Source: Streptomyces lydicus (GTDB taxonomy: Bacteria > Actinomycetota > Actinomycetes > Streptomycetales > Streptomycetaceae). Taken from it: a stretch of DNA of 64,000 nt. The notes under the pieces are model-generated. The model did not search any database, had not been told where the DNA came from, and worked only from the letters and a program-made list of their open reading frames with translations. Each line of letters starts with the position of its first letter. Positions within the stretch are counted from its first letter, which is position 1. Made by a program: the position numbers and the translations under genes. This document shows positions 1-10,131 of this stretch, in pieces. Location of the stretch: contig NZ_RDTE01000003.1 of NCBI RefSeq assembly GCF_004125265.1, forward strand, positions 682,001 to 746,000, given 5' to 3'.

Positions 1-1226
1 ACCGCCGTGTCCGTCATCGGTGATCACCAGGATCAGCCGGTCGTTCGTGTACCTGCCGACGACCGCGACCCGGGTCGCGCCGCTGTGCTTGGCCGCATTG
101 GTCAGCGCCTCCGTTACGGTGAAGTACGCCGTCGTCTCCACCGGGCCGGGCAGCCGGTGCGGCAGGTCGAAGTCAACCGTGACGGGCAGGGGGTGGCCCT
201 GCGCCACCTCCGCCACCGCGTCGGCGAGCCCGTGGTCGGTCAGTACCTGCGGGTGGATGCCGCGAACGAGCCTGCGCAGCTCGTCCAGCGCCTGACGCGC
301 CTCGCCATGAGCCCGGGTGACGAGCTCGGCGGCCGGGAAGCGCTCTCCCCCATTTCCATCCGCGCCAGCCCCAACGTCATGGTGAGCGCGACCAGTTGCT
401 GCTGGGCGCCGTCGTGCAGATCACGTTCGATCCGGCGCCGCTCGGCCTCGAAGGCATCGGCCAGCCGGATACGGGAGCGGGTGAGTTCGATGACCCGGCT
501 GCGGGCCTGCTCCTCGCGCGGGGACAGCAGGAAGAAGGCCACCTTGACCTGCGCCACGGCGAGCAGGCCCGCCACATACGCGCACAGCACCAGGCCGAGC
601 AGTCCCAGGGCGCAGAACGGCAGTGCGGCCGACGGACCGGGAATCGCGTGACCGGGAATGATCATCACGGTTTCGGGGGCGAGCGCCCAGACCACGACCG
701 GTGTCGCCAGCAAGATGCCCGACAGCCCCAGCAGCGCCACGAATCCGGCATTCGCTCCGGTGAAGAAGACCGCCAGGATGACGGCGTAGCCGAGTTCACG
801 CCACGTTGCGCCTTCTCTCAGCCGGGTGCGCAGCCATCCCCGGACTCCGGCCCCCGCCAAGGAGCCGTGCGGGTCCGGCGGCGGCACCGGCTCCACCAGC
901 CGCAGACGTCTGCGCTCCACTTTCGCGACGGGGAGACCGAACACCGCGATGGCCGCCAGCACCACCAGTCCCACACCAACGACCGATAACAGCACCCCGA
1001 AGAAGAGAAGTGCGGCCAGGCCGAGCAGCACGGTCAGGCCGAGCACCACACCGCCGGCCGCAAAGGCCCAGCAGCGCACGGGCCAGCCTGAGGTGAGAAA
1101 GCGCAGCGGGGGCTGCTTCATCGCCTCCCATACGGCGACGCTCCGGGCCTCCCCCGCTTCTTCTGCCGAGGGCTCCGGCGCTTGCGTCGCGGGCGTTGAC
1201 CGGTCCCCGCCCGGCTGCCCTGACAT
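1..1226 (-). pseudogene. Sensor histidine kinase (HisKA_3 type), frameshifted, runs off the window
   Basis: Membrane two-component kinase that would pass phosphate from a His to a NarL/LuxR-type response regulator, presumably just outside the window. From ATG 1226 (AGGAGG about 7 bases upstream) there is a Pro/Glu-rich N-tail, two blocks of hydrophobic segments, then the phosphoacceptor motif ERDLHDGAQQQLVALT. Right after ARMEM the frame breaks at a run of five G on the minus strand (347-351). Adding one G restores an open frame that carries ARQALDELRRLVRGIHP, the N box EALTNAAKHS and the G1 box DDGHGG, so the ATPase domain is intact but out of frame. The break could be a real inactivating indel, a variable tract or a sequencing error. 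An in-frame ATG at 1304 has no ribosome site. Confidence 0.8.
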
Positions 1227-1752
1227 GTATGTGGCCTCCTGCTGTGCCCCGCACCGCGTGATCTCCGACAATTTTAGTCCCGGCATCCGGCGCTGCGTTG
1301 ACATCGCAAGGGCCTACTCCGCGTCTGTCAAGGCCAGTTGCACCGGACGGCGTTGTCGGGGGGACGCTCACCCTCGTGGCTGTCACCGTGGGTTCTCCTG
1401 CTTGACGACCGTGCGGAGAAGTCGTCCGTCGCGCAGTGGCCGCCCCTGAGCGAACTGGGTCATCGACAGGTCGACATGAGTCCCAGTCAGGTGTCGGACG
1501 CTGGATGCCGGATGCCGGATGCCGGGCCTGCCGCTTCTACGCGCAGCCGCCGAACTGGAGCTGCTTCGAGCAGCATCGGTGCTACAGACTTCAGCCTCCG
1601 GAACGCGACGTGAGAGCACCGCCCTACGGGAAGCCAAGCCCCGCCCAAAGCCTCCGACGGGGGGAGGCCGGCCATCTGGGCCTGCTCCTGCACGGCAGGC
1701 ACTGTGCCCCGGCACCCTGGGTACCGGGCACTCTCCCGAAAGGCGACTCGGT
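1227..1752. other. Intergenic region, no gene recognised
   Basis: About 525 bases upstream of the sensor kinase and downstream of the small secreted protein. It should hold the kinase promoter. The only structure seen is three tandem copies of GGATGCC near 1503-1526. Open frames here show no recognisable protein. Confidence 0.5.
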
Positions 1753-1796
1753 GCGCGGCCGTGGACAGCGGTCCTGCCGGCTGTCCACGGCCGCGC
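1753..1796 (-). terminator. Strong hairpin terminator of the secreted-protein gene
   Basis: Perfect 17-bp inverted repeat (arms 1753-1769 and 1780-1796, arm GCGCGGCCGTGGACAGC) with a 10-base loop, directly after the stop of the minus-strand gene at 1804. There is no T-run, as is usual in Streptomyces. Confidence 0.75.
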
Positions 1797-1803
1797 TGCC
1801 GGC

Positions 1804-2226
1804 TCAGCGGACGTGCACCGTCACCACGTCAGAGGCGTGCAGGCGCACGGGGTGCTGGTCATGCGGGCTGGTCAGGCCGTACAGCACCGCACGGAACTGC
1901 AGGTCGCCGCGGCGCGCGGACGTGCCGTGTGCAGTGACCTGCGCGTCGCCCGCGACCGCGGCGCTGCAATTCTCCTGGTGCCACCCTTCGCCGAAGCCGT
2001 TCTCCTCCAGGCACAGCTGGTGCAGGAAGCCGGCGCTGTCATCGCCGCCGTGTGCCTTGACGGTGATGGTCTTGCCGACCTGCGCCGAGCTCGGCGCCGT
2101 GATGTCCACACTGCCCTTCGCGAACGCCGGCCCGGCGGCCAGAGCCACTGACGCCAGCCCCAGCGCACCGATCGCCGCCACACGGCCGCCCCGCATCTTG
2201 CCCCCGGTCTTCTTCGTCCTGGTCAT
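1804..2226 (-). CDS. Small secreted protein with one Cys pair
   Basis: 140-residue exported protein of unknown function. Start chosen at ATG 2226 because GGAGGG lies 8 bases upstream; a longer in-frame start at 2367 would put the signal peptide inside the protein. The N-terminus is a classical Sec signal: basic stretch (TRTKKTGGKMRGGR), hydrophobic core AAIGALGLASVALAAG, and an AFA cleavage site near residue 36. The mature part starts KGSVDITAPSSAQVGKTITV, resembling an Ig-like beta-sandwich, and has two Cys (in LCLEENG and ENCSAA) likely to form one disulfide outside the cell. It stands alone and ends in a strong hairpin. Function not recognised. Confidence 0.75.
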   Translation of the reverse strand: MTRTKKTGGKMRGGRVAAIGALGLASVALAAGPAFAKGSVDITAPSSAQVGKTITVKAHGGDDSAGFLHQLCLEENGFGEGWHQENCSAAVAGDAQVTAHGTSARRGDLQFRAVLYGLTSPHDQHPVRLHASDVVTVHVR

Positions 2227-2467
2227 GGACTTTCCCTCCCGCGGATCCCTCACCTTGGTAAGACCCGCCCTTTCGCGAAGGCGCCCGGTGCGCCTCGCCG
2301 ACTGTCCAGATGACCCGACTGCCCCGCGCGTTGCTCCTTGCCCGGCACCGTTACAAATTCCCGACATAGTCCGCTAACCAGGTGGGGATCCCAACAACGG
2401 ACGCCAAATGACTTCTTGGGAGTGCTCAGGGCAGCCCGCTACCCGGCGCTCCCCGCCGCCTCCAGTT

Positions 2468-2557
2468 GTGGTCCCCGCGCATGCGGGGTTGGTCCCCAGA
2501 TCGTCCTGGCGCGTGACCTCGGAATCGTGTGGTCCCCGCACAAGCGGGGCCGGCCCC
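2468..2557. CRISPR. Orphan repeat-spacer-repeat remnant, type I-E style
   Basis: Two 29-bp repeats (2468-2496 and 2529-2557) flank one 32-bp spacer (2497-2528). The first repeat starts GTGGTCCCCGCGCATGCGGG and ends TTGGTCCC; the second starts GTGGTCCCCGCACAAGCGGG and has a degenerate end (CCGGCCCC). Repeat length, the CCCCGC..GCGGGG hairpin and spacer length are those of Streptomyces type I-E arrays. No third repeat is seen at the expected 61-bp step on either side and no cas gene is in the window, so this is a decayed or transplanted mini-array. Confidence 0.75.
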
Positions 2558-2679
2558 GAGGGTCATCGCGACTCTCGGCGGAGCCGATGGGATCACGACC
2601 CGGCCCGGCGTCCCGTGGGACGGGATACCTCCCGCACAGTCAACTGACCCCGAGCGACCCGCATCAACCCTTCTCCGCA

Positions 2680-3915
<1,236 letters not shown>

Positions 3916-4136
3916 GTGTTTTCGGGCTCCTCACAGACGGCGAGTTCGGACGCGCCTGAGCGTGAGCGACTGTGCCGCCGAGACGATGTGGCGTACTGAC
4001 CACCACTGTGAGACTCGACCGCAGAGGCACCCAACCGGTAGATCGACAGCAAATGCCGGAAACCCGCCAACCTGGCACACTCCGATACACGACGCGCGCC
4101 CGCCGGTAACGGCTCCGCCGGTTACTCCTCCCGCCC

Positions 4137-4928
4137 CTACAGAAGCGCGGAGCCGGCGCGCAGATCTGCCTGGTAGCTGCCCGGGGTCTGGCCGACGACC
4201 GCGGTGAAGGCGTCGATGAAGCTGGAGGGATTCGACCACCCGCATGCCATCGCTGTATCGGTGACCGACAGACCGTTGGCGAGGTGCCCCAGGGCGTGGT
4301 GGATGCGAAGCGTGGTGCGCCACTGGTGGAAGCTCATGCCGAGTTCGGCGCGGAAGAGGCGGCTCAGGGTGCGTTCGCTCGCTCCCGCAGCACGCCCCAA
4401 CTCGGCCAGCGTCGCAGGCCGCGCAGGATCGGCGTGCAGGAGGTCGGCGACGGTGCGCAGCCGATCGTCCTCGGATTCGGGCAGGTGCAGCGATTGCTCG
4501 GGAGTGTCACAGAGCTCGTCGATGACCACGCCGAGCAGGCGTCTACGGGCCCCGGGGCGCACTTCGGGCCGCTGGCCGGTGAGCACCAAAACCGCCTCGC
4601 GCAGCAGTGGGCTGACGGCGAACACGCTGGGATACGACACGAGTTCGCCGCACAGGTCGATCGGGATGGTCAGGAGGCGGACGTCGGTGCGGCCGTAGAA
4701 GCGATGGGAGTGGGCGAAACCGGGTGGCGTCCACGTCACACGGTTGGCCGGGGCTACCCAGGTTCCGCGTTCGGTCGTGGTGGCCAGTGTCCCGGCGGCC
4801 GCGTAGACGAGCTGACCCTGGTCATGGGTATGAGGGTCGAGGTGGTGACCGTGCGGCAGCCACGCGGCGCCGCTGGACATGGGCTGCGGTTCTGAGGGCC
4901 CCGGAGAGGGCTGGCGGGTCTTCAGCAT
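4137..4928 (-). CDS. AraC-family transcriptional regulator with cupin sensor domain
   Basis: One-component regulator. The N-terminal half is a cupin (PHGHHLDPHTHDQGQLVYAA, metal/ligand-type His cluster), the C-terminal half is the double helix-turn-helix of AraC (LAELGRAAGASERTLSRLFR, then GWSNPSSFIDAFTAVVGQTP). The call of the start is uncertain: ATG 4928 gives 263 residues and ATG 4880 gives a protein that begins just before the cupin; neither has a strong ribosome site, and the ATG at 5063 adds a non-conserved tail. It is 221 bases upstream of, and co-directional with, the PobA-like gene, so it may control that enzyme. Confidence 0.85.
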   Translation of the reverse strand: MLKTRQPSPGPSEPQPMSSGAAWLPHGHHLDPHTHDQGQLVYAAAGTLATTTERGTWVAPANRVTWTPPGFAHSHRFYGRTDVRLLTIPIDLCGELVSYPSVFAVSPLLREAVLVLTGQRPEVRPGARRRLLGVVIDELCDTPEQSLHLPESEDDRLRTVADLLHADPARPATLAELGRAAGASERTLSRLFRAELGMSFHQWRTTLRIHHALGHLANGLSVTDTAMACGWSNPSSFIDAFTAVVGQTPGSYQADLRAGSALL

Positions 4929-5075
4929 CGGCAGACAGTCTGCCGGTGGTGCGTCACCCGGTTCAGCGGCCGACCTGAAGAAAGCAGTGCGGCTGATCCG
5001 GCGGGCATTCGATGCGTCAAGGGCACCGCGTCGAGGCTCCGATACAGCACATGGGCCCGACACTCCCCGTCATCC

Positions 5076-5159
<84 letters not shown>

Positions 5160-5526
5160 ATACACAACCCCAGACGCTGGATCCAACGCAACACCGTCCG
5201 ACGGAAGTTGTTCCTGCAACGCCAGGAAGTGCCACCGACATGCCGGTGGCGCTCCCCCGGCGTTTGACACTCCGCCCGCCAACTCCAGGCAGACACCGGC
5301 AAAGACCCCGCCGGCACGAGATCACTCCGACAAGTTTCCGCCCCCTTGCCTCGAACGCAGAGCGGCCGTCGCATACGGAGCACAGCCTATCTACTCATGG
5401 GTAACTTAACGTACAGTGCTGCAGTGACGGGCAGTTGGCCCGCCGTCTGCCTGCAGGGCAGACAGTCACCGAACGGCACACAGGCTGCCACCGCGCGTAG
5501 CCCGTGCAACGGAAAGGACCGTCCTC

Positions 5527-6522
5527 ATGGCCTCCCCACGTCGGCTTCGCGCCATACTGCTGCCGCTGACTCTGGTCGCCTCCGCAGCCACCCTGGGCAC
5601 CGGAGCAGCAATAGCCGCGGCCTCGGAGGACTCACCCTCCAAGGCCGCACCCGGCACCACCGAGCAGCAGCCCACCTGGGCCATCGCCCACCGGGTGCTG
5701 ACCACGGGCGGGGTGACCACGGCGCTCAAGAACGGGGCCAACGCACTGGAGATGGACGCGACGGCCTGGCAGAAGGGCTGGTGGGCCGACCACGACGGCA
5801 CTCCCACCAGCTCCGGGGACACCATGTCGGACATGTTCGACCAGGTGGCAAAGGAACATGATCACGGGCGTCACGCCTCCTTCGTCTGGCTGGACATGAA
5901 GAACCCCGACTGGTGCGACAGCAACGACCCCAAGTGGCGCCAGTGTTCCGTGGCGGGGCTGCGGGACATGGCGCGCCAGAAGCTGGAGAGCAGGGGCATC
6001 CGGGTGCTCTACGGCTTCTACGGCAAGGAGGGCGGCAGCGGCTGGAAGAACGCCCTCGCTGACCTGAACTCCAAGGAGGCGGTCAGCTACAGCGGCGATT
6101 ACGCGCAGGTCCGGGACGGCTTCGCCGAGCACGGGCCGAACGTCCCCGGCAACCAGCGCGTGATGGACAAGGGCGAGTTCAACATGGCCTTGAAGTTCGG
6201 CAGCATCCGGGAGGAGCTGGCGGCCGCCAGGAAGGCCCGGGACGCCGGAGAGCTCGCGCAGACCGTCGGCTGGACGGTGGGCAAGGGTGACGGGGAGCGT
6301 GCCGCCACCCTGCTCGACTCCTCCGACGGAGGTTCCGCCGTGGACAGCCTGATCTACGGCAACCGGGCGTCGTGCTACCCGGACGGCGTCAGCGGCCCGA
6401 AGGGCTGCGGCACGGACGACAGCGCGGTGCGGGAGTCGCTCTCGTACATCACGGACTATGTGAAGGCCCACCCGGACACCCGCCGGATGGCCACCCCCCG
6501 GGACATCCCCTTCGGCAGCTGA
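5527..6522 (+). CDS. Secreted phospholipase D of the SMase D / GDPD-like toxin family
   Basis: 331-residue exported enzyme with a Sec signal (hydrophobic core ILLPLTLVASAATLG, likely cut in the AIAAA region). The TIM-barrel active-site residues of the spider/corynebacterial phospholipase D family are all placed with family spacing: His55 in AHRV, Glu75 and Asp77 in NALEMDATAW, His89 in WWADHDG, and Asp124 in VWLDMKN. Family members cleave choline or similar head groups from sphingomyelin or lysophospholipids with Mg2+. Start ATG 5527 follows GGAAAGGACC. Cys residues (WCDSND, RQCSV, SCYPDG, KGCGT) suggest two disulfides in the secreted enzyme. Stands alone; a strong terminator lies 200 bases downstream. 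Substrate is not deducible. Confidence 0.85.
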   Translation: MASPRRLRAILLPLTLVASAATLGTGAAIAAASEDSPSKAAPGTTEQQPTWAIAHRVLTTGGVTTALKNGANALEMDATAWQKGWWADHDGTPTSSGDTMSDMFDQVAKEHDHGRHASFVWLDMKNPDWCDSNDPKWRQCSVAGLRDMARQKLESRGIRVLYGFYGKEGGSGWKNALADLNSKEAVSYSGDYAQVRDGFAEHGPNVPGNQRVMDKGEFNMALKFGSIREELAAARKARDAGELAQTVGWTVGKGDGERAATLLDSSDGGSAVDSLIYGNRASCYPDGVSGPKGCGTDDSAVRESLSYITDYVKAHPDTRRMATPRDIPFGS

Positions 6523-6722
6523 CGCCCCGAGCCGCCCCGCCCGGCCCGGCCCTGGTTTCTGTCCGCGCCATCGCCGCCCGGACCACCGTTCCGCACGTGG
6601 CGCAGAGGACCGGCCCCACCGCCGGACGGAGGTGAGCCGGCTCTGAGCGCCCGCACAGCACCAGGACGCTCTCCGCACGAGCAGAGGTGAGCCGTGGCCG
6701 GCGAGGGGGCCGACCAATCACA

Positions 6723-6756
6723 AAGGGGCCCTTCCCCGTATGAGGAAGGGCCCCTT
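6723..6756. terminator. Bidirectional hairpin terminator
   Basis: Perfect 13-bp inverted repeat, arms 6723-6735 (AAGGGGCCCTTCC) and 6744-6756, 8-base loop. On the minus strand it is followed by a short T-rich end and comes right after a tRNA-like element; on the plus strand it lies downstream of the phospholipase gene. Confidence 0.75.
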
Positions 6757-6762
6757 GTCAGA

Positions 6763-6833
6763 GCGCCCGGCAGGCCTTGCACCTGCATCTCCCACCGGCT
6801 GGTGGACGTCTTTCCTTGGACCACAGACGCGCG
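6763..6833 (-). ncRNA. tRNA-like element, probably degenerate
   Basis: Minus-strand sequence folds in tRNA fashion. A T arm GCAGG-TGCAAGG-CCTGC is perfect, with a 7-base loop. The D arm GTC-CAAGGAAA-GAC has a GG-containing loop. The acceptor arm GCGCGTC/CGGGCGC pairs in five of seven positions. The anticodon region does not form a normal 5-bp stem with 7-base loop; instead CCACC-AGCC-GGTGG pairs, so no anticodon can be assigned. No CCA is coded. It ends 6 bases before the 6723-6756 terminator, which supports it being, or having been, a transcribed RNA gene. No scan could be run. Confidence 0.35.
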
Positions 6834-7179
6834 GTTACGACCCGAAGGCCGAAGTTGCATCATGATCATACTGCATCGGCGCACCGACGGCGAGAATCCA
6901 CCGACGGTCCGCGCAGACCAGGTCAGAGGCTTGCTGTGTACGGCGGATCGGCCATACACAGCAGAAGCACTCGGAGTGCTCTCCCCGCAGACGGAGGCAG
7001 GCCTGAGCCGACCAGGGCAACCGGCTCACAACCGCCTTTGCCCGCTTGGTGGGAATGGTCCGCCGGCACGGGTGAGGCTACACACCCCGCGCATCAGCAC
7101 CATAACGGCCATCCACCGCCCACTCCCCGCCCGCTTCCCGCCCCAGGCGTCAACCGCTGCACCGATGTCCTGAGACTGT
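6834..7179. other. Intergenic region, nothing recognised
   Basis: About 345 bases between the tRNA-like element and the TetR gene stop. It contains a lower-GC patch (near 6850-6960) but no open frame with family similarity and no clear hairpin. Confidence 0.4.
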
Positions 7180-7938
7180 TCACGGCCGTACCGGGACCAG
7201 CCCCTGCAGCAGCAGGGTGAGGGTGAAGGCGAACCGGTCGTGTCCGGTACCCGAGGTGAGCTCCCGCGCATGGGCGACGGTATGGGGGAACAGGTCGGGC
7301 GGCAGCATCCGGAGCCGCTCCGCGATCTCGGCGCGGTCGATCACACGGCCGTCGGCGTCCTCACTCTGCCGCCGGGCCGCGGATGCCTCCAGGCAGTAGC
7401 CCGTGATGTAGAGGAAGGCCGCGTCGCTGACCCAGGCCGCCTGTCGGGCGGGCGCCTCACTGGCGAGCAGGATCGCGAGCATCCCTTCGCCGACCCGCAG
7501 AGCTGCCAGATCGGCGGGCACCACGGCGAGTGCGGCCTGCGCGATACCGGGGTAGCGCAGAAACTGATCGCGCAGCTGTGCGCACACGTCCATGAACTGG
7601 TCCCGCCAGCATGCGGGGTCCGGTGCGGGGAGAGTGACCCGGGAGCACAGCCTGCCGATGAGCAGGTCGCCGAGCTCCGCCCTGTTGCGCACGTGCGCGT
7701 ACAACGACGCGGGGCCGGTCCCGAGCCTCGTCGCAACCATGCGCATCGTCAGGTCCTCGAAGCCGCCCGCCTCGACGGCCTGGAGAGCTGCGTCGATGAT
7801 GCGCTCCACCGTGATGGGAGTCTTCTCCCGGCCGGCGGCCCGGCGCGCTCCGGTTTCCGAGGCGGTGTTCTTGGCCGAGATCAGCGCCGCCCACTGGTCC
7901 CGGGAGATTGCGTCACGCGCTGCCCGTCGTCCTGCCAT
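7180..7938 (-). CDS. TetR/AcrR-family repressor
   Basis: 252-residue repressor. The helix-turn-helix lies around residues 40-85 (ITVERIIDAALQAVEAGGFE, LTMRMVATRLGTGPASLYAHV), followed by a TetR_C_1-type ligand-binding helical domain. The N-terminal 35 residues before PITVERI are longer than usual and the true start may be internal. It is divergently paired with the FAD monooxygenase at 8029, with inverted operator-like boxes in the 90-base gap, so it very likely represses that gene and itself until a ligand binds, as TetR does with its partner. Confidence 0.85.
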   Translation of the reverse strand: MAGRRAARDAISRDQWAALISAKNTASETGARRAAGREKTPITVERIIDAALQAVEAGGFEDLTMRMVATRLGTGPASLYAHVRNRAELGDLLIGRLCSRVTLPAPDPACWRDQFMDVCAQLRDQFLRYPGIAQAALAVVPADLAALRVGEGMLAILLASEAPARQAAWVSDAAFLYITGYCLEASAARRQSEDADGRVIDRAEIAERLRMLPPDLFPHTVAHARELTSGTGHDRFAFTLTLLLQGLVPVRP

Positions 7939-7955
7939 GACGCCACCCTACCCGT

Positions 7956-7992
7956 TGACGAACAATGATCGCCGATAGAACAATGTTCGTCA
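7956..7992. promoter_or_regulatory. Paired operator boxes of the TetR-type repressor
   Basis: Two copies of the same box in opposite orientation: TGACGAACAATGATC at 7956 and, inverted, GAACAATGTTCGTCA ending 7992. The outer 9-bp arms TGACGAACA/TGTTCGTCA are a perfect inverted repeat, and the right box itself contains the palindrome GAAC-AAT-GTTC (7978-7988). They sit in the shared promoter gap of the divergent TetR and monooxygenase genes. Confidence 0.7.
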
Positions 7993-8028
7993 CAAGGTGA
8001 GAAGCGAACCACCACGAAAGGAATCACC

Positions 8029-9174
8029 GTGACGACCTCGGTCTCGATCGTCGGCGCCGGCCTCGGCGGACTCACGCTCGCCCGGATCCTGCACCTCCAC
8101 AACATCCCCGCCACGGTCTACGAGGCGGAGAAGTCCGCAGGCGTCCGCACCCAGGGAGGACAGCTCGACCTCCACGAAGAAGACGGCCAGCTCGCCCTCG
8201 AGATGGCCCAACTCACCGAGGAGTACCGCTCGGTCATCCACCGAGGCGGCGGCGCACGACGCGTCGTCAACGAGCAGGGACGCGTGGTCGTCGACCGGCC
8301 GGACGACGGCTCCCTGGCACGGCCGGAAACACTGCGCGGTGACATCCGTCGGATCCTGCTCGCATCACTGCCGCCCGGCACGGTGCGATGGGACAAGAAG
8401 CTCGTCTCGGCGACCCCCGTGGGAGACGGACGACACCAGGTGTCGTTCGTGGACGGCTCGTCGGCCGTGTCCGACGTCCTCGTGGGCGCCGACGGGGTCT
8501 GGTCCAAGGTCCGGGCGCTCCTGTCGGACGAGCGGCCGGTGTACTCAGGCATGAGCTACGTCGACACCTACCTTCACGACGTCGACACGGCCCACCCGCG
8601 CGTGGCCGGCCTCGTCGGGAACGGCGCCCTGTACGCCCTGCTCCCGGGCAAAGGGTTCCTCGCCCACCGTGAACCCGGTGACGTCGTCCACACCTACGTC
8701 GTGCTGCACCGTCCTGTGGAGTGGTTCGATGCGATCGACTTCACCGACGCCCCGGCGGCGACGGCACGGATCGCGGCAGAGTTCGACGGCTGGGCACCGG
8801 AACTGCGGGCCCTGATCACCGACGGCGAGTCCGCACCCGTCCTGCGCAGCGTCTACCAGCTGCCGGACGACCACCGCTGGGACCGGGTCCCCGGCGTCAC
8901 ACTTCTCGGCGACGCGGCACACGCGACCGTCCCCGGAGGAGACGGAGCCAATCTCGCGATGCTCGACGGCGCCGAACTCGGCACGGCGATCGCAGCCCAC
9001 CCCGACGACATCGAGCAGGCCCTCGCCGACCACGAGAGCAGAATGTTCCCCCGGAGCCAGAAGGCGGCTGCCGCCGCCCACCGCACCATCGACTTCATCT
9101 TCGGCGCCAACGCCCCCGCCGGGGTCATCAGCCTGTTCTCAGAAGACGACCCGCACCCGCCGCGGCCCGCGTAG
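8029..9174 (+). CDS. FAD-dependent monooxygenase, TetX-like
   Basis: 381-residue class A flavoprotein hydroxylase. FAD motifs: GAGLGGLTLARILHLHNIPA (GxGxxG at residues 9-14) with the ribose-binding acid in VYEAEKS, and GDAAHATVPGGDGANLAMLD around residue 295. The segment GGQLDLHEEDGQLAL is typical of tetracycline destructases and related enzymes that hydroxylate polycyclic drugs. Start ATG 8029 is preceded by GAAAGGAATC. Together with the divergent TetR gene it looks like an inducible detoxification or tailoring pair. Whether the substrate is a tetracycline is not shown by the sequence. Confidence 0.85.
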   Translation: MTTSVSIVGAGLGGLTLARILHLHNIPATVYEAEKSAGVRTQGGQLDLHEEDGQLALEMAQLTEEYRSVIHRGGGARRVVNEQGRVVVDRPDDGSLARPETLRGDIRRILLASLPPGTVRWDKKLVSATPVGDGRHQVSFVDGSSAVSDVLVGADGVWSKVRALLSDERPVYSGMSYVDTYLHDVDTAHPRVAGLVGNGALYALLPGKGFLAHREPGDVVHTYVVLHRPVEWFDAIDFTDAPAATARIAAEFDGWAPELRALITDGESAPVLRSVYQLPDDHRWDRVPGVTLLGDAAHATVPGGDGANLAMLDGAELGTAIAAHPDDIEQALADHESRMFPRSQKAAAAAHRTIDFIFGANAPAGVISLFSEDDPHPPRPA

Positions 9175-9189
9175 GCACCGGCCGGCGAA

Positions 9190-9479
9190 GCTCCAACTCC
9201 ACGCCGACAAGGGCTACGACTGCGACCATCCCCTCAGACGGCTCCGCAGACAGCTCCGCAAGCGTGGCATCCGCCATCCCATCGCCCGCGCGGGCTCGAG
9301 GCCTCCACCCGACCGGGCCGACACCGCTGGGTGGTCGAGCGAACGTGTCCTGGTTGGCCGGCTGCCGACGCCTACATCGTCGCCACGAAGGCAAGGCCAA
9401 GCACTTCCTCGGGTTCATCGGGTTCATCGGGGCATCGCCGCAGCTCTCATCGGCCACCAAAGATTCGGCAGTCGCCTGA
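9190..9479 (+). pseudogene. IS5-family transposase, 3' fragment with frameshifts
   Basis: Translation in three successive frames recovers the C-terminal part of an IS5-type DDE transposase: LQLHADKGYDCDHPLRRLRR with the second catalytic Asp in HADKGYD, RGIRHPIAR, then after a shift GRHRWVVERT (the glutamate-containing motif) and after another shift WLAGCRRLHRRHEGKAKHFL. A 9-base duplication (TTCATCGGG) sits near 9412-9430. The N-terminal half of the element and its inverted repeats were not found. Confidence 0.75.
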
Positions 9480-9651
9480 AATGCCATCGATCAACAGGGC
9501 ACGGAGTTGCCCGCGGTCGATCTCGGGATTGGCCCGATCATCTGGACGGGGTCGCCAGTCACGCAGGACGGTCCCGTCCGCGTCACAATCGAGCACAGGC
9601 AGGCCCAGCTCCCCGCGTGCTGAAAACGGCCGCCTCATGATCTGCCTGCTG

Positions 9652-10131
9652 TTAGTTCGCCGAGCGCAGTCGGTCCAGCTCGTCCCCGATCGCCTTGCGC
9701 AGCGGGTCGTGCTGCGGTCCGAGTGCGTACTGCTCTTCGGTCCACCTGTCGCGGGGATAGAGCCACACCGGCAGTCGCACCAAGTCGGAGGGCTCCCACT
9801 CGAAACGGGGCCATACGTGCGCATGCAGGAACCCATCAGCGTTGCCCAGGATCTCCAGATTGACCCGTCGGAACGCCGCATCCAGGTGACGGGACGCTCG
9901 CTCGACCGCTTCCCCGAGTTGGTCCATGTCGGCCAGGAAGGCCAGCCGCTTGTCCCTGGGCAGGTCAGACAGCCTTTCCACCTTGGGATCGTCCACCAGG
10001 AGCACCGAGTAGCCCGGGAGGAACTGCACATCGCCGATCGCTGCGAATCCCGCGTTCAAGCGCCGCAGAACTGCCGGATTCTCGCCTCGCAGGGCACTCC
10101 CGATCCGATCCATCCGCCAGTCATCAACCAT
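9652..10131 (-). CDS. HIT-family hydrolase (diadenosine polyphosphate hydrolase-like)
   Basis: 159-residue histidine-triad superfamily protein; such enzymes cleave nucleoside phosphate bonds. The signature region is NLEILGNADGFLHAHVWPRF around residues 92-111: two of the triad histidines are present (HAH), the third position is occupied by Trp-Pro, a variation seen in actinobacterial members whose activity is less clear. Start ATG 10131 gives MVDDWRMDRI. It is a single gene flanked by IS debris on one side and a hairpin-bearing spacer on the other. Confidence 0.75.
   Translation of the reverse strand: MVDDWRMDRIGSALRGENPAVLRRLNAGFAAIGDVQFLPGYSVLLVDDPKVERLSDLPRDKRLAFLADMDQLGEAVERASRHLDAAFRRVNLEILGNADGFLHAHVWPRFEWEPSDLVRLPVWLYPRDRWTEEQYALGPQHDPLRKAIGDELDRLRSAN

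Noticed and set aside
1304..1304. Longer start of the sensor kinase
   Set aside because: The ATG at 1226 has AGGAGG at the right distance and the added 26 residues have no family match.
2590..2618. A third CRISPR repeat at the 61-bp step
   Set aside because: The sequence there does not resemble the repeat.
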